NCBI GenBank assembly: GCA_964636325.1
Contig: CAZWRV010000139.1
Coordinates: 1 to 11,429, forward strand
Direction of reading: 5' to 3'
Source: CAZWRV01 sp964636325
Lineage (GTDB): Bacteria > Verrucomicrobiota > Lentisphaeria > Victivallales > GWF2-50-93
Length of the DNA: 11,429 nt
Shown: piece after piece, positions 1-8,108 of the stretch
Layout of the letters: the number at the start of each line of letters is the position of its first letter
Position numbering within the stretch: position 1 is the stretch's first letter
Notes under the pieces: generated by a model
What the model was told of the DNA's origin: nothing
The model's input: the letters and a program-made list of their open reading frames with translations, nothing else
Database searches by the model: none
Position numbers and translations under genes: made by a program

Positions 1-2
1 TC

Positions 3-64
3 CGCCCTCCGTCGAGTTTCTGTTCGACAGAACTGCGAATCTCGCAGATGGACACTCCTCTGAA
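3..64. repeat. 62-bp stem-loop module, copy A
   Basis: This module matches copy B at 182-243 over 62 positions with 7 mismatches and no gaps by my hand alignment. It contains two small inverted repeats: GTCGAG (11-16) with TTCGAC (23-28), which includes one G-T wobble, and CTGCGA (33-38) with TCGCAG (42-47) around a 3-base loop. Four of the seven differences from copy B fall in or next to the loop of the second hairpin. The G-C core of that stem is kept in both copies. Confidence 0.8.
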
Positions 65-83
65 ACTTACGCCCTCGCAAAAG

Positions 84-190
84 CTCCTCTGAAACTCGCC
101 CATCTTTGTCGCGAACTTTGTCGCTATCTTTGTCGTCTTCCGGAGGGTTGAGCCAAGCTCAACCGCGGCTCCGACAAGCGTCGCCCTCCG
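84..190. repeat. Edge repeat module, left copy (12-nt tandem units plus branched stem)
   Basis: This stretch is closely similar to 11323-11427 at the other end of the window, in the same orientation. It starts with CTCCTCTGAAACTCGCC and continues with three 12-nt units (100-111, 112-123, 124-135), each ending in CTTTGTCG on the plus strand. It then has an inverted repeat CGGAGGG (141-147) / CCCTCCG (184-190). That outer stem encloses GTTGAGC (147-153) / GCTCAAC (157-163) and CGAC (172-175) / GTCG (180-183). The layout is that of a three-way junction. No protein is encoded in it on either strand that I can support. Confidence 0.75.
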
Positions 191-243
191 TCGAGTTTCT
201 GTTCGACAGAGCTGCGATATCCGCAGATGGCCACTCCTCTGGA
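182..243. repeat. 62-bp stem-loop module, copy B
   Basis: Direct repeat of copy A in the same orientation. The first hairpin is GTCGAG (190-195) with TTCGAC (202-207), unchanged from copy A. The second is CTGCG (212-216) with CGCAG (222-226) around ATATC. Its first bases, 182-190, overlap the end of the module shared with the right edge of the window, so the repeat family appears to be built of chained modules. Confidence 0.8.
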
Positions 244-253
244 GAATGGCGGC

Positions 254-985
254 TCACACCTGGTCGTAGCCGGTAAGCTTGCGGAACCAGATGTTGCGGT
301 ATCTGACGAGGTCGCCGTGGTCCTGCAGCTTCAGCGGGAGCTTGTCCGGATGCGGGACGTATGTGGCGAGCCTGCGGTGCTCGGTCGGCCCCTGCAGCTC
401 CTGGGCGTGATGCACTACGATTCCGTTGAAGAGGACAGTTACGCGCGCAGGCTTCACAAGCTTGTCCCCCTTGAATTCCGGCCCGTTCCAGATGATGTCG
501 TATGTCTGCCATTCGCCGGGCTTGCGGCATGCGTTGACGAGCGGAGGATACTGTCCGTAGATGGCGCAGCTAGTGCCGTCCGGATATGTCGGATTATTAT
601 AGCAGTCAAGGACTTGTATCTCGTATCGGCCCATGAGGAAGACGCCGCTGTTGCCGCGCCCCTGCCCTTCGCCCTTGACGACCGCAGGCGCCGCCATGTC
701 CAGGTGCAGCTGGCAGTCGCCGATCATCATCTCGGTCTGTATGTCGCCGGTTCCCGGGACGACTTCCATGTATCCGTTCTCGACCTTCCATTTGGCCGGG
801 GTTCCGTCCTTGGCTGAAACCCATCCCTTCAGACTGCCGCCGTCGAAGAGGATTACCGCGTCGGACGGAGGCGCGCCGCATGCCGGCGCGGGTGTCACGA
901 CCTTAGGCTGGGGCCGGGTGCCGTCGTGGACCTTGTAGATCGATCCGGGGATTACTGGTGTGTCGTCGTAGCCGAGGTTTTTCAT
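254..985 (-). CDS. DUF1080 (3-keto-disaccharide hydrolase-like) protein
   Basis: About 243 residues. The body has the DUF1080 pattern: an opening segment with LFDGGSLKGW, then KWKVENGYMEV, a strand-rich core with GRGNSGVFLMGRYEIQVLD, and a closing YRNIWFRKL. This concanavalin-like beta-sandwich family includes enzymes that hydrolyse glycosides already oxidised at C3, but many members are uncharacterised, so the reaction here is inferred from family only. DUF1080 proteins are often exported. This one begins MKNLGYDDTPVIPGS and shows no signal peptide, so it may be cytoplasmic or lack a secretion module. An in-frame TTG two codons upstream (991) is rejected because it sits directly against the ribosome binding site, whereas ATG at 985 has AAAGGAG at a 7-nt spacing. 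The gene follows the second pseudopilin gene by 24 nt and is probably co-transcribed with it. It is the last gene before the left repeat region. Confidence 0.85.
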   Translation of the reverse strand: MKNLGYDDTPVIPGSIYKVHDGTRPQPKVVTPAPACGAPPSDAVILFDGGSLKGWVSAKDGTPAKWKVENGYMEVVPGTGDIQTEMMIGDCQLHLDMAAPAVVKGEGQGRGNSGVFLMGRYEIQVLDCYNNPTYPDGTSCAIYGQYPPLVNACRKPGEWQTYDIIWNGPEFKGDKLVKPARVTVLFNGIVVHHAQELQGPTEHRRLATYVPHPDKLPLKLQDHGDLVRYRNIWFRKLTGYDQV

Positions 986-992
986 CTTCAAT

Positions 993-999
993 CTCCTTT
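993..999 (-). promoter_or_regulatory. Ribosome binding site deciding the DUF1080 start
   Basis: The minus strand reads AAAGGAG here, 7 nt upstream of ATG at 985. The alternative TTG at 991 would leave only one base between the site and the start codon, so the shorter reading is preferred. Confidence 0.75.
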
Positions 1000-1009
1000 C
1001 GTTTTGACC

Positions 1010-1840
<831 letters not shown>

Positions 1841-1911
1841 GCTTCACTCCTCCTGTGCAACTATTTTCCAAGTTATCTATCTTTGCTTTCAACCCAGTTC
1901 GTCGCATAGAT

Positions 1912-1959
1912 GCCTTGGTTCCATGTCCCTTTGACTCCATGGCTCGGTGACTCCGCGGT
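1912..1959 (-). repeat. Degenerate 8-nt tandem repeat upstream of the second pseudopilin gene
   Basis: Read on the minus strand, this stretch divides into 8-nt units: GTCACCGA, GCCATGGA, GTCAAAGG, GACATGGA and ACCAAGGC. They match a consensus close to GTCATGAA. It lies between the stop of the large exported protein (1976) and the second pseudopilin gene (1840). The same repeat, in better condition, is found at 5368-5399. The rest of the 135-nt gap holds an A/T-rich leader and the GGAGGAG ribosome binding site but no clear promoter. Confidence 0.55.
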
Positions 1960-1975
1960 TTAACTTTGAAAATGC

Positions 1976-4900
1976 TCAGTCGGCTTTCACCGTCCAAATC
2001 TTGCTGGTACCGGGCGCGAGTTCGATATCTTCTGAGAATTCGAACAAGGACCACTGCGGATGGGAGCGGAGCTTCGCGCGCAACGGCTTGTCGCTTGGAT
2101 TGTGCGCCTCGACATACCACTGTCCTTTCTTCATCCAGTTCACCGTGATGCGCAGGTCGCGGCTGTCTGCGGTGACCGGATGTCCGATGAAGAGGTCCAG
2201 GTCGTCGTCGTTGGTGTCGAGTTCGGCGTATGCGCGGCCTTCGCGAACCGGCAATGCGCGGTGATTGGGCCATTCGCGCTTTTTGTCGAGAAGCTGCACC
2301 GACCAGTTGTCGTTGAGTTCCTCCACCAGTGTGGTCATGAAGCCCGGGAGCGCAGTCTTCGGGACATCTACGGCAACTGCGCCGTCTTCGGCGGCAAGGC
2401 GCCATACGAGGTAGTTGTCGAGTTCGCGGCCGGACTTGAACTTCCCTTTCACTGCGGCCTGCCCCGGATTGCTTATTCCGAACTTTTCGGCGAAAGACTT
2501 CATCTCGTCGAGGGTCGTGCGGCCGTCGGCGCCGGCGAAGGCAACCGTGTATTGTATCTTTGTGCCGCGCGGCAGTGCAAGATCTCCTCCGCTGAGGGCC
2601 GCATATGAGGGATTGAAGAAGAGCTGGAGTATCTTCCCGTCGGTCTCGTAGTAGACATCAGGCCCCATGCCGATGACTGCGGTCGCTCCGGCGGGATGCG
2701 GCAGGAGCGCATAGGTGCCGCGTTCGAATGCGCCGCGCGTCCAGGCGCCGGGCTTGGCTTCCACCTCCTGCCCCCTGCAGTAGACTTTTCCCTCGGTGTA
2801 GCTTATCCGGATCCCTTTTCCGCCCGGAACGTTCACGGGCTCCTTCAGCGTGGCCTTGGTCTCGAGCCATCCGACTCTGAATCCATTCGTGAGCCAGTTG
2901 CACGCGTGGAAGCGCGAATAACCGTCGAGAATCCTGTTCGGCACTAGGCGGTGCCAGCTTCCCCAGGAATTGCCGTATCCCTCCTGCGGCTGCTTATACG
3001 GATGTCCGAGCGGCGACGTCTTCGCTCCGGCTTCGTCCGGATCGTATGCAAGCGCGTAGTTGACCTGTCCGATCGCGATTTCCGGGCTGACAAGATATGT
3101 GGAAGGGAAGCTGAAGAGGTTCGGGAGTTCGCCCGGAACCTGGAGCTCCAGGTTGACGCCGGTAGCCGGCAGGCCGAGGGGCTGTCCGTCCGTCGGCACC
3201 GTGGGGCTGTTCGCCGTAAGACCGACCGACGGAGTGACCTGCATCGAGATGCGCCCCTTCGAAGGTGTGTTGCCCATGTTGCCCTGGAATCCGACCGGCG
3301 TCCAGTACTGCGTGCCGTTGTCCTTGCGCTTCAGCCGACAGCTCCCGAGGATGTTGCAGCGGTCGCTGCAGAAGAACTCCTCCTGGTTGAGGTTGCGGTT
3401 CCAGTATGCCATGCTGATCGCCCGGCCGCCTTTTACGTCCTCGACGAACAGGTTCGCGGCGAGCTGCTGGCAGTTCGCCATCACGATCTCCTGTTCGAAC
3501 TTCTTCTCGCCGTTGAGCTGCCAGCGGCGCAGGACCTGGCGGTCGCCGTCCATCAGGGAGACGCTCTTCAGGCCGACGTCGGATGCGACACGGAGTTGGA
3601 GTCGGTATTGCCAGATGTCGGGGCGCCACCAGAGGCCGTTGGGGAACGCCAGGTTGTTGATCGGGCGCCAGAGCAGAATTGAAGGGCCGGTGGTGACATA
3701 CTGCGAACCCATGCCGCAGAACGAATAAGCTCCCTCATGCCATTTCTTCGCACGGATCGCCTCCAAGTCCCGGTTCCAGACCACGCGCCATCCGTTCTTG
3801 GCGCGCTCCGCGACCATCTCCGGCTTCGTCATGAACTCGAATGCGAGCACGGCCTGCAGACCGCCGATGTCCTGCCAGTAGAGATATTCGGCGAGCGCGC
3901 TGTCGACAGGCTTGCCGTCTATTGCTGAATATATGGGGAAGGAGTTGTAGAGCTTGTAGTCGCTGAATTGGATGAAGTTGGCCTTGTGGTTCCAGAATCC
4001 GCCCAGTGCCTTCTGCCCGACCAGCTCGTTGTAGTAGTCGAAGTAGGCGCGGGAGCGCATGGTGTCGGTCGTCGCAAGCCGCTTGTCCGGAAGGAGCATC
4101 GACGGCTTCGGGAAGGCGACCTGGTCGGCGAACGCATAGAGGTGGTTGCCCTGGGCGTCCTCGTAGGTGATACCCGGGACTGCGATGAAGTTCGCGTCGG
4201 AAGCCGCCATGCACTGCTTCACAAGCTCGTCCCATGCGGCCTGATCCATCTTCAGGCTGTCCTCGAGGAAGACGAGGAATTTCAGGCCCGCGCCCTTGGC
4301 GGCCTTCGCATAGTCCGCGACAGTGCCAGTGCCGCCGGAAATCGCCGTACGCGCACCTATAAGCCCCGGATTCTGCGGGGCGTCAGGCTGTTTAGCCAGA
4401 CCTTCTGCCGCCTCGTCGATGACGATCTCCTTAGGGATCTCCCACTGCTGGACGGGCGGATTCAATATTTCCGGCATCGTCGTCGCGCCGCCCATGCCAG
4501 CCTGCATCGAAGGCTCGGCGAGCCATTTGATCGTGTTGCCAAACACCCGGATCCAGTCGCTCTTCTTCTCCCCCTTGTCATAGCTGAGCATCGCCTCGGT
4601 CGGCGGACAGTTCGGCGGCGGGAAGAACATCCAGTAGTCGCGGAACGGAATGACGGCCATGCGCCCCTTGTCGACTTGCCGGACGCCCATCAGGGTCGGA
4701 GACTCCTTCACCGGCTCTGCGGGTATCCAGGGGACAAGCGCAGGATCGTTCCGCTTGTCGATCACGGTCGCCAGCGACGCGGCGCCGCGGACCGTGACAG
4801 TCCAGTCCTTGCCGAACTCGTACGACATGGCCGGCTCGACGCCGGTGGTGCTGCCGCTTAGCTGGACGAGGAGGCCGCGCACGCCGTCATTGACCGGAGG

Positions 4901-5350
4901 CTTCACATCGTTCGTCCAGGAGAGCTGGCCGAAGGTCACCTCGACGATGTTCGCCTTGTCCTTGTCCTGCAGCATCTCCCAGCGCGGCCTGGCGCCCTTG
5001 GCGGTCAGCCACTTGCACGTGTTATTGAAGTCCTCCTCGCGCGGATATGCCGCGGGATTGCAGACGAACACGCCTCCGCCCTTCGTCATGAACGCGTCAA
5101 GGGCCTTGAGCTCCGCCTCCTTCAATGTCCCCACCACAACGACATTGTATTTGCCGCCGTCAAGGGTTTCAACCAGCTTGTCGGTCTTGCAGGTCCCGAT
5201 TTCTATCCCCATCGCGTGAAGCGGCTCGACGACATATTTCGAATGCGGCGCGGATCCGTTGAAGAGGACAGCGGGCTTCTCCGCAGAATTCGCGGCAAAC
5301 GGCAGCAGCGCGGCCGCGGCCACCCACAGGAAGAAGGACTTCATGCTCAT
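1976..5350 (-). CDS. Large exported protein with amidotransferase-like fold and degenerate PHP-like domain
   Basis: 1124 residues; I know no functional name for it. Residues 1-23 form a signal peptide (hydrophobic core FFLWVAAAALLPFAA, probable cut after NSA), so it acts in the periplasm or at the cell surface. Residues about 28-115 look like a Rossmann-type glutamine amidotransferase-like domain (AVLFNG, YNVVVVG, FMTKGGGVFVCNP). Residues about 330-406 resemble a PHP domain (IGARTAISGGTGTVADYAKAAKGAG, LVFLEDS, FIAVPGITYEDAQGNHLYAF). The usual HxH metal motif is replaced by R334-T-A336 and the DH pair by E363-D364, while H403 remains, so phosphoesterase activity is doubtful. The remainder, rich in Trp, Tyr and beta-strand-like segments, probably forms beta-sandwich domains ending in SLFEFSEDIELAPGTSKIW. 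ATG at 5350 has AAGGA 8 nt upstream. The in-frame ATG at 5344 would be 14 nt away and is less likely. It is separated from its neighbours by 49 and 135 nt, each carrying 8-nt tandem repeats. Confidence 0.8.
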   Translation of the reverse strand: MSMKSFFLWVAAAALLPFAANSAEKPAVLFNGSAPHSKYVVEPLHAMGIEIGTCKTDKLVETLDGGKYNVVVVGTLKEAELKALDAFMTKGGGVFVCNPAAYPREEDFNNTCKWLTAKGARPRWEMLQDKDKANIVEVTFGQLSWTNDVKPPVNDGVRGLLVQLSGSTTGVEPAMSYEFGKDWTVTVRGAASLATVIDKRNDPALVPWIPAEPVKESPTLMGVRQVDKGRMAVIPFRDYWMFFPPPNCPPTEAMLSYDKGEKKSDWIRVFGNTIKWLAEPSMQAGMGGATTMPEILNPPVQQWEIPKEIVIDEAAEGLAKQPDAPQNPGLIGARTAISGGTGTVADYAKAAKGAGLKFLVFLEDSLKMDQAAWDELVKQCMAASDANFIAVPGITYEDAQGNHLYAFADQVAFPKPSMLLPDKRLATTDTMRSRAYFDYYNELVGQKALGGFWNHKANFIQFSDYKLYNSFPIYSAIDGKPVDSALAEYLYWQDIGGLQAVLAFEFMTKPEMVAERAKNGWRVVWNRDLEAIRAKKWHEGAYSFCGMGSQYVTTGPSILLWRPINNLAFPNGLWWRPDIWQYRLQLRVASDVGLKSVSLMDGDRQVLRRWQLNGEKKFEQEIVMANCQQLAANLFVEDVKGGRAISMAYWNRNLNQEEFFCSDRCNILGSCRLKRKDNGTQYWTPVGFQGNMGNTPSKGRISMQVTPSVGLTANSPTVPTDGQPLGLPATGVNLELQVPGELPNLFSFPSTYLVSPEIAIGQVNYALAYDPDEAGAKTSPLGHPYKQPQEGYGNSWGSWHRLVPNRILDGYSRFHACNWLTNGFRVGWLETKATLKEPVNVPGGKGIRISYTEGKVYCRGQEVEAKPGAWTRGAFERGTYALLPHPAGATAVIGMGPDVYYETDGKILQLFFNPSYAALSGGDLALPRGTKIQYTVAFAGADGRTTLDEMKSFAEKFGISNPGQAAVKGKFKSGRELDNYLVWRLAAEDGAVAVDVPKTALPGFMTTLVEELNDNWSVQLLDKKREWPNHRALPVREGRAYAELDTNDDDLDLFIGHPVTADSRDLRITVNWMKKGQWYVEAHNPSDKPLRAKLRSHPQWSLFEFSEDIELAPGTSKIWTVKAD

Positions 5351-5367
5351 GTTTCTAATCCTTTACT

Positions 5368-5399
5368 TTTATGACTTCATGGCTTAATGACTTCGTGAC
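5368..5399 (-). repeat. 8-nt tandem repeat directly upstream of the large exported protein
   Basis: The minus strand contains four consecutive 8-nt units: GTCACGAA, GTCATTAA, GCCATGAA and GTCATAAA. A further degenerate unit (AGTAAAGG) supplies the AAGGA ribosome binding site of the gene starting at 5350. The array starts immediately after the stop codon of the short ORF at 5400. It corresponds to the array at 1912-1959 and could be a dispersed intergenic repeat, a repeated operator or a slippage-prone spacer. Confidence 0.65.
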
Positions 5400-5768
5400 T
5401 CAGTATTCGCATGCCGCGGCCAGGTTCCATTTCTTGAATTCCTGGTATCTTTCCCCACCGCACTGCTGGCGGCCGAGGAAGTGGCCGTATTCCCAAGTGA
5501 ACGTCTTAGCCACATACGGCACCGCCGCGCGGAACTGTGCGTCGATCCGCTCGATCGGCGCCTGATGGAACGTCCAGTTGATGTCTTCAAGCTCCTTCCG
5601 CCAGAATGCGTCATCGGCGGCGAGAGTCTTGTCGAACAAGTTCGTCTTCGCGGAGAAGTCGATGCATGTTCCGGTTATCTTGGCGACTGATTTACCGCAG
5701 CCTTCAACTCTTCCCTTATCCTTCTTATAATCTCTTTCCTTTGGGATCTTCCGGCCCTTTGATTCCAT
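5400..5768 (-). pseudogene. Short ORF, possible 3' remnant of a DUF4434-like TIM-barrel gene
   Basis: 122 residues. Its first 15 codons lie within the 3' end of the sulfatase gene in another frame, and its ATG at 5768 has only a weak GGTGG upstream. There is no other ATG inside, so the true start is uncertain. The N-terminal 20-odd residues are basic and low in information (KGRKIPKERDYKKDKGR). From about residue 45 the sequence becomes protein-like: FWRKELEDINWTFHQAPIERIDAQFRAA followed by VPYVAKTFTWEYGHFLGRQ. To me this resembles the C-terminal end of DUF4434-type glycosidase-like TIM barrels, which carry a similar APIERI...QF...PY......FEYPHF pattern. I recall this resemblance from memory and have not tested it. 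Only the last quarter of such a protein would be present. It could instead be a genuine small protein translated by coupling to the sulfatase. No signal peptide is present. Confidence 0.5.
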
Positions 5769-7230
5769 TGTCCACCCAGTTTTCCGGATCCGACGAAAAC
5801 CACAGAGGATCCGGTTCGGGGGGATTCGCCGCCTCGACCCACTTGCCGATCAGCGATAGCTCGCTGTTGCGGCGTTCCATATATTTTGAGACATGTTCGG
5901 GATTCCAGTCACGCAGGACGAGCTCCCGCAGGCTGGCTTCGACGGCGGCATACCGCGGCTTACCGGACAAGTTGTTCTTTTCAGAAGGATCGTCCTGAAG
6001 GTTGAACAGCTCAGGGCGCATTCCGCGGTAGTAGTTGTATTTCCAGTGCCCTGAACGCAGCATCCGGCAGGCAAGCGGCGACCCTCTTTCTGCGAATTCC
6101 GCAAAAGCGGTGTCGTCCCATCCGGCCGGGCCATGATCCATCAGACCGCATAAACTTCTGCCGGACGCCCCGGGGAGCGGATCAAGGCATGCCAGATCGA
6201 GCAGCGTTGATCCTATGTCCATCAGGCTTACGTTTTCCGGGCGCATGATTCCTGCGGGCAGTCGGCCCGGCCAAGAAATGATAAGCGGGACGCGGCACGA
6301 ACCGTCGTAGAACGTGGACTTCCACCACATGCCATGCTCGCCTAACGCCTCTCCATGATCAGAACAGTAGACGACGATTGTGTCCTTCTCCAGTCCCGCC
6401 CGCCGCATGGCATCGATAACAGCGCCCACCTGCCTGTCAAGGAAAGAGCAAAGTCCATAGTACGCGACCCTGGCCCTCCACTGCGCGTCTATCGGAGGCG
6501 GCGGATCGATTTGGAATGCCCTCCGCTTAGCCGCGTTTGCCGGATGAAGGCTTTCGTCAGGCAAAGGGAGATCTGAATAAGAAATCTTTTTCTGGAAAAG
6601 CTCGAAGTCCTCCGGCGGAGCGACGAACGGACAATGCGGTGAGGCATAGCCGACTGTGAGCAGGAACGGCTTCCCAGCCCGTTCATCGCCTCGCTTCCGG
6701 AGCCATCCGACTGCGGCGCGTGTAACGTATTCATCATAAGCGTGGTAGGCTGTCCGGCCGGGACCGCTTTTAAGAATGCCAGGCAGGCTCATTCCGGGAG
6801 TGTCGACCAGGCTTCCGAGGACGTGCCCAAGCTTCCAGCCTGCTGCGAGATATGCGCTCTCTGGGACATCGGCGGCGATCCTTTCGACAAACCCGTGCCT
6901 CTGATCCCAGCCGACGAAATGCATGCGGCCCGACAGCACCGTATCGTATCCGGCGGAGAGGAATGAATGGGCGAACGTAGGGATATCGGACTGGAGCTGG
7001 CTTTCGTTGTCCCACAAGGAGATCTCATGCGGATGACGGCATGTCATGAACGACATTCGGCTCGGGCCGCAGAGAGGAAAGCTGCAGTAGGCGTTTGAAA
7101 AGCGCACACCTTCGCCGGCGAGACGGTCCAGGTTCGGCGTGACAGCGACACCGTCTCCGGCACATCCCATGATTCCGGCGTGGTGCTGGTCGCTCATTAT
7201 CAGGAGAATGTTTGGACGGTTGTCTTTCAT
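5725..7230 (-). CDS. Type I (formylglycine-dependent) sulfatase, choline-sulfatase-like
   Basis: 501 residues, a normal length. The sulfatase signature C54-G-P-S-R58 is present: Cys54 would be converted to formylglycine by a maturing enzyme not encoded here. Metal ligands visible are D14-Q15 near the N-terminus and D291-H292 in YCSDHGEALGEHG, with Lys304 following. The stretch SDIPTFAHSF...LSGRMHFVGWDQRHGF closely recalls choline-sulfatase (BetC) type enzymes, except that Arg102 stands where those have Lys. The substrate could be choline sulfate, but this subgroup also includes many enzymes on sulfated carbohydrates. There is no signal peptide, suggesting a cytoplasmic enzyme acting on an imported small molecule. 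I chose ATG at 7230, which has AAGGA at 7-nt spacing. An open frame extends 46 codons further upstream but runs into the preceding gene and has no sulfatase-like sequence. It is the last clear gene of the operon, 25 nt after the TIM-barrel gene. Confidence 0.92.
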   Translation of the reverse strand: MKDNRPNILLIMSDQHHAGIMGCAGDGVAVTPNLDRLAGEGVRFSNAYCSFPLCGPSRMSFMTCRHPHEISLWDNESQLQSDIPTFAHSFLSAGYDTVLSGRMHFVGWDQRHGFVERIAADVPESAYLAAGWKLGHVLGSLVDTPGMSLPGILKSGPGRTAYHAYDEYVTRAAVGWLRKRGDERAGKPFLLTVGYASPHCPFVAPPEDFELFQKKISYSDLPLPDESLHPANAAKRRAFQIDPPPPIDAQWRARVAYYGLCSFLDRQVGAVIDAMRRAGLEKDTIVVYCSDHGEALGEHGMWWKSTFYDGSCRVPLIISWPGRLPAGIMRPENVSLMDIGSTLLDLACLDPLPGASGRSLCGLMDHGPAGWDDTAFAEFAERGSPLACRMLRSGHWKYNYYRGMRPELFNLQDDPSEKNNLSGKPRYAAVEASLRELVLRDWNPEHVSKYMERRNSELSLIGKWVEAANPPEPDPLWFSSDPENWVDNGIKGPEDPKGKRL

Positions 7231-7237
7231 GCAATAA

Positions 7238-7242
7238 TCCTT
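7238..7242 (-). promoter_or_regulatory. Ribosome binding site deciding the sulfatase start
   Basis: The minus strand reads AAGGA here, 7 nt before ATG at 7230, and so supports the 501-residue form over a longer in-frame reading that would overlap the TIM-barrel gene. Confidence 0.7.
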
Positions 7243-7255
7243 GACAATGAGTGCA

Positions 7256-8104
7256 TTAAGCCCTGCCACGAAGTCTGTCAATCCGAATCCTGGCCTCAGA
7301 TAGAAAGACGGACGGATCCTGGAATTTAGAATTCTTGATGTCCGCTTCGAGCAGCATGCTGCCCGCATACCCTATAGCCTCCAGGATTCCGGGCAAACGC
7401 ATCCACGGTATATTGCCCTCAAACGGCAGCATATGGCTGTCCCAGCCGGAGTTGTCGTGCAGATGAAGGGTCAGCAGGCGCCTGCCGAAGCGCTCCAGCA
7501 GCCGGAAGCAGGCTCCCTGGACGTTTTCGTGGCCCGAATCGTAACAGAGGCCGACGTGGGGACCGTCAAACTCCGCAAGCAGTCCGGCCAGCACCTCGTC
7601 ATAATCCGCCCTTTGCCCGTTCTCCAATGCCAGCTTCGCGCCGTTAGAGGACGCATATGCCGACAAGGTTGCGATGCTGCGGCGTCCCTGATCAAGCATT
7701 CTCGCATACGCTTCGTCGTGCGGCAGATCATAAGGCTGGATGAGGTGCGTCACAACCACGCCCGACCCAAGCTCCATGGCGGCGTCGACCGCGATTTCGC
7801 ATTGACGGATCGACTCCTGGCGCTCTTTCTCGTCCAGTGAGAAAAGCCGGTCCCCTTCGGGGAAAGGCGCATGTACGCTGTCCACCCGCATGCCGTGCTC
7901 CTTAAGAATCCTGCGCATATTCGCCCGCCCGGACGTTGTCGCATAACCGGAGTGTTCCGGGCGCGCTCCGATAGCCACCACCTTGAAACCTGCCGCGCCT
8001 ATAAGTTCAATCGCTTTGCCGAATGGGATCGACACGTCGAATCCCGTGCAAAAAGCCGGTTCCCAGCGGGCGCCGTTATTACTTTTCCCATCAGCTTTCA
8101 CCAT
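7256..8104 (-). CDS. Sugar phosphate isomerase/epimerase-type TIM barrel (AP endonuclease 2 family fold)
   Basis: 282 residues, typical of the xylose isomerase-like TIM-barrel superfamily. It opens with CTGFDVSIPFGKAIELIGAAGF. Family landmarks in order are H78 (SVHAPF), H120 (VVTHLI), E161 (LALENG), D189 and H192 (CYDSGH), H214/H216 (LTLHLHDN) and a final LLEAD. The Glu, Asp and His residues are those that normally bind one divalent metal, so an active isomerase or epimerase is likely. The sugar or sugar acid cannot be told from sequence. There is no signal peptide, so it is cytoplasmic. Its ribosome binding site AGGAG lies within the last codons of the acetyltransferase gene, 8 nt before ATG at 8104, and only 4 nt separate the two genes, so translation is probably coupled. 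It is followed by the sulfatase gene. Confidence 0.9.
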   Translation of the reverse strand: MVKADGKSNNGARWEPAFCTGFDVSIPFGKAIELIGAAGFKVVAIGARPEHSGYATTSGRANMRRILKEHGMRVDSVHAPFPEGDRLFSLDEKERQESIRQCEIAVDAAMELGSGVVVTHLIQPYDLPHDEAYARMLDQGRRSIATLSAYASSNGAKLALENGQRADYDEVLAGLLAEFDGPHVGLCYDSGHENVQGACFRLLERFGRRLLTLHLHDNSGWDSHMLPFEGNIPWMRLPGILEAIGYAGSMLLEADIKNSKFQDPSVFLSEARIRIDRLRGRA

Positions 8105-8108
8105 TAGC

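Larger units (their letters stand above)
1..253. repeat. Gene-free left edge: mosaic of hairpin-forming dispersed repeats
   Basis: I see no gene in these 253 bases. The stretch lies downstream of the DUF1080 gene and is almost entirely repeat DNA. It holds two copies of a 62-bp module (3-64 and 182-243) flanking a module (84-190) that occurs again at the right edge of the window. A 13-base string, CTCCTCTGAAACT, occurs at 55-67 and again at 84-96. Several short inverted repeats make it able to fold into a chain of stem-loops, described in the separate entries. It has no transposase and no evenly spaced CRISPR-like units. Its role is unknown. A transcription-end or mRNA-stabilising function for the preceding operon is possible, but no U-run of a standard intrinsic terminator follows any of the stems. 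Confidence 0.75.

Noticed and set aside
1..243. Possible CRISPR array in the left repeat region
   Set aside because: There are only two copies of the 62-bp module, the sequence between them is itself repeat DNA found elsewhere, and no cas gene is present.
227..817. Plus-strand open frame of 196 codons opposite the DUF1080 gene
   Set aside because: It mirrors a clear minus-strand family gene, shows no domain pattern, and has no ribosome binding site that fits. The same applies to the plus-strand frames at 2951-3682 and 3968-4861, which lie opposite the large exported protein.
1841..1900. Sigma-70-like promoter ahead of the second pseudopilin gene
   Set aside because: A TTGAAA hexamer is present on the minus strand, but no acceptable -10 hexamer sits at a fitting distance, so I could not support a promoter call.
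7231..7368. N-terminal extension of the sulfatase (46 more codons upstream)
   Set aside because: The extension lies mostly inside the TIM-barrel gene, has no sulfatase-like sequence, and ATG at 7230 has a well-spaced ribosome binding site.
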